From Flavobacteriaceae bacterium (GTDB lineage Bacteria; Bacteroidota; Bacteroidia; Flavobacteriales; Flavobacteriaceae), in NCBI GenBank assembly GCA_021647985.1, contig JAKITQ010000002.1, positions 1-64,000 of the forward strand: a stretch of 64,000 nucleotides of DNA, written 5' to 3'. Positions within the stretch are counted from its first letter, which is position 1, and every line of letters begins with the position of its first letter. The notes beneath the pieces are model-generated. The model searched no databases, was not told where the DNA came from, and worked only from the letters and a program-made list of their open reading frames with translations. Shown here in pieces: positions 61,012-64,000 of this stretch. The position numbers and the translations under genes are program-made.

Positions 61012-61070
61012 AATATTTTATGATTATTGGTTTTATTTATTAGCAAAGTTAGGGTGGAAATGCAATTTTA

Positions 61071-61090
61071 AATGTGATTTAAATCATATT
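61071..61090. promoter_or_regulatory. Crp/Fnr-like palindrome upstream of the SQR operon
   Basis: AATGTGATTTAAATCATATT: 9 of 10 symmetric pairs match; core TGATTTAAATCA. Confidence 0.5.
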
Positions 61091-61115
61091 TATCAGTGTA
61101 AAGTCTCTATTTTCA

Positions 61116-61129
61116 GTAACTTAAGTTAC
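61116..61129. promoter_or_regulatory. Perfect 14-bp palindrome upstream of the SQR operon
   Basis: GTAACTTAAGTTAC, every pair symmetric; centre 42 bp from the other palindrome. Confidence 0.45.
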
Positions 61130-61230
61130 ATAACTAATAATTTGTGTCCGCTTAGGATATAAAAACACAATAAGTTTATGGATAATTAAAATTTTGGTTA
61201 TTTTTAACTTTCTAACTTTATAAATTTTAG

Positions 61231-63231
<2,001 letters not shown>

Positions 63232-63235
63232 AAAT

Positions 63236-63931
63236 ATGGATCTTAAAAAATCTACTAATAAGAAAATATCAAAAATACTGTTACTACTTTTTTTTATAGT
63301 TTCTATTTTAGATATAATAGGAGTTGCCTATTCTATTTCAATTATACAAACCATATTTAAGCCAATGATAATGTTATCATTAACGGCATTATATTATTTT
63401 ACTGTTACAAAGAAAAATAATTGGTATTTATTGGCTTTGGCATTTTCATTTTTAGGGGATGTTTTTTTATTGGATAAATACAATCTTTTTATATTTGGAA
63501 TTGCTTCTTTTTTAATTACACAAGTCCTTTTTATTATCATCATTGTAAAACAAATGAAAAAGCCTACAAATTTTCAAAAATATTTATATGCTTTTTTATA
63601 TGCCAATTACGTTGTGTATTTGATTGCTTTGCTAAAACCTAATTTAGGAGCATTGCTTTATCCCGTAGTTATTTATGGTATTACCATAGCAATTTTCGCC
63701 TTGGTCGCAACTTTAAACTATGTTACTAAAAGAAGCAAAACATCTCTTATTTTAATGGTTGGAGCTATATTATTTGTTGCCTCAGATAGTTTAATCGCTT
63801 TGCATAAATTTCATGAAGCCCAAAATATTTATCCTGTTGCCATAATGACCACCTATGTTTTGGCCCAATATTTAATTTATAGGTTTATGGTGGAGGGGAA
63901 TGAAGTTGAAGGTAGAAAAGTAGAAAGTTGA
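63236..63931 (+). CDS. YhhN/lysoplasmalogenase-family membrane protein
   Basis: Polytopic; FSFLGDVFLL; VGAILFVASDSLIALHKF; C-terminus VEGRKVES overlaps a repeat. Confidence 0.88.
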   Translation: MDLKKSTNKKISKILLLLFFIVSILDIIGVAYSISIIQTIFKPMIMLSLTALYYFTVTKKNNWYLLALAFSFLGDVFLLDKYNLFIFGIASFLITQVLFIIIIVKQMKKPTNFQKYLYAFLYANYVVYLIALLKPNLGALLYPVVIYGITIAIFALVATLNYVTKRSKTSLILMVGAILFVASDSLIALHKFHEAQNIYPVAIMTTYVLAQYLIYRFMVEGNEVEGRKVES

Positions 63932-63990
63932 AAAGTTAAAAGGTAAAAGGTAAAAAGTAGAAAGTAGTAGGTAGAAAGAAGTAAGTAGTA
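63908..63990. repeat. Degenerate GTAGAAA repeat overlapping the 3' end of the YhhN gene
   Basis: gttgaaggtagaaaagtagaaagttgaaaagttaaaaggtaaaaggtaaaaagtagaaagtagtaggtagaaag. Confidence 0.7.
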
Positions 63991-64000
63991 TGATAATTCG

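Overview
AT-rich chromosomal segment, gene content and motifs typical of Bacteroidota (most likely Flavobacteriaceae; inferred from protein families and TAnnTTTG-like promoters, not from a database search). About 53 convincing CDSs, mostly housekeeping: siroheme synthesis, 2-oxoacid dehydrogenase E2, RsmE, WecB and glycosyltransferases, asparagine synthase, L19, TrmD, PrmC, RibD, DnaA, DapF, MltG, HtrA/DegP, GAPDH, an RND efflux operon and LigA. No rRNA, tRNA, CRISPR array, transposase or prophage was recognised. The accessory signals worth following are: (a) a tandem DUF1538 membrane-protein pair followed by a PII-like protein and a CBS-domain protein (22.8-25.3 kb); (b) an SQR-like oxidoreductase / DUF1641 / TusE-DsrC-like / DsrE-like sulfur cassette (58.2-61.0 kb), preceded by two palindromes centred exactly 42 bp apart; (c) a ~322-330 bp MITE-like element made of nested inverted repeats between a GNAT gene and ribD; (d) a second, unrelated ~185 bp inverted-repeat element at 42.99-43.18 kb that supplies the stop codon of the neighbouring gene; (e) a purine-rich GTAGAAA-type degenerate repeat at three loci, one of them apparently inside prmC as an in-frame insertion; (f) a ~695 bp non-coding region upstream of a DEAD-box helicase with a terminator-like hairpin, suggesting an attenuated leader or an unannotated small RNA. 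All functional names come from recognising protein motifs by eye.
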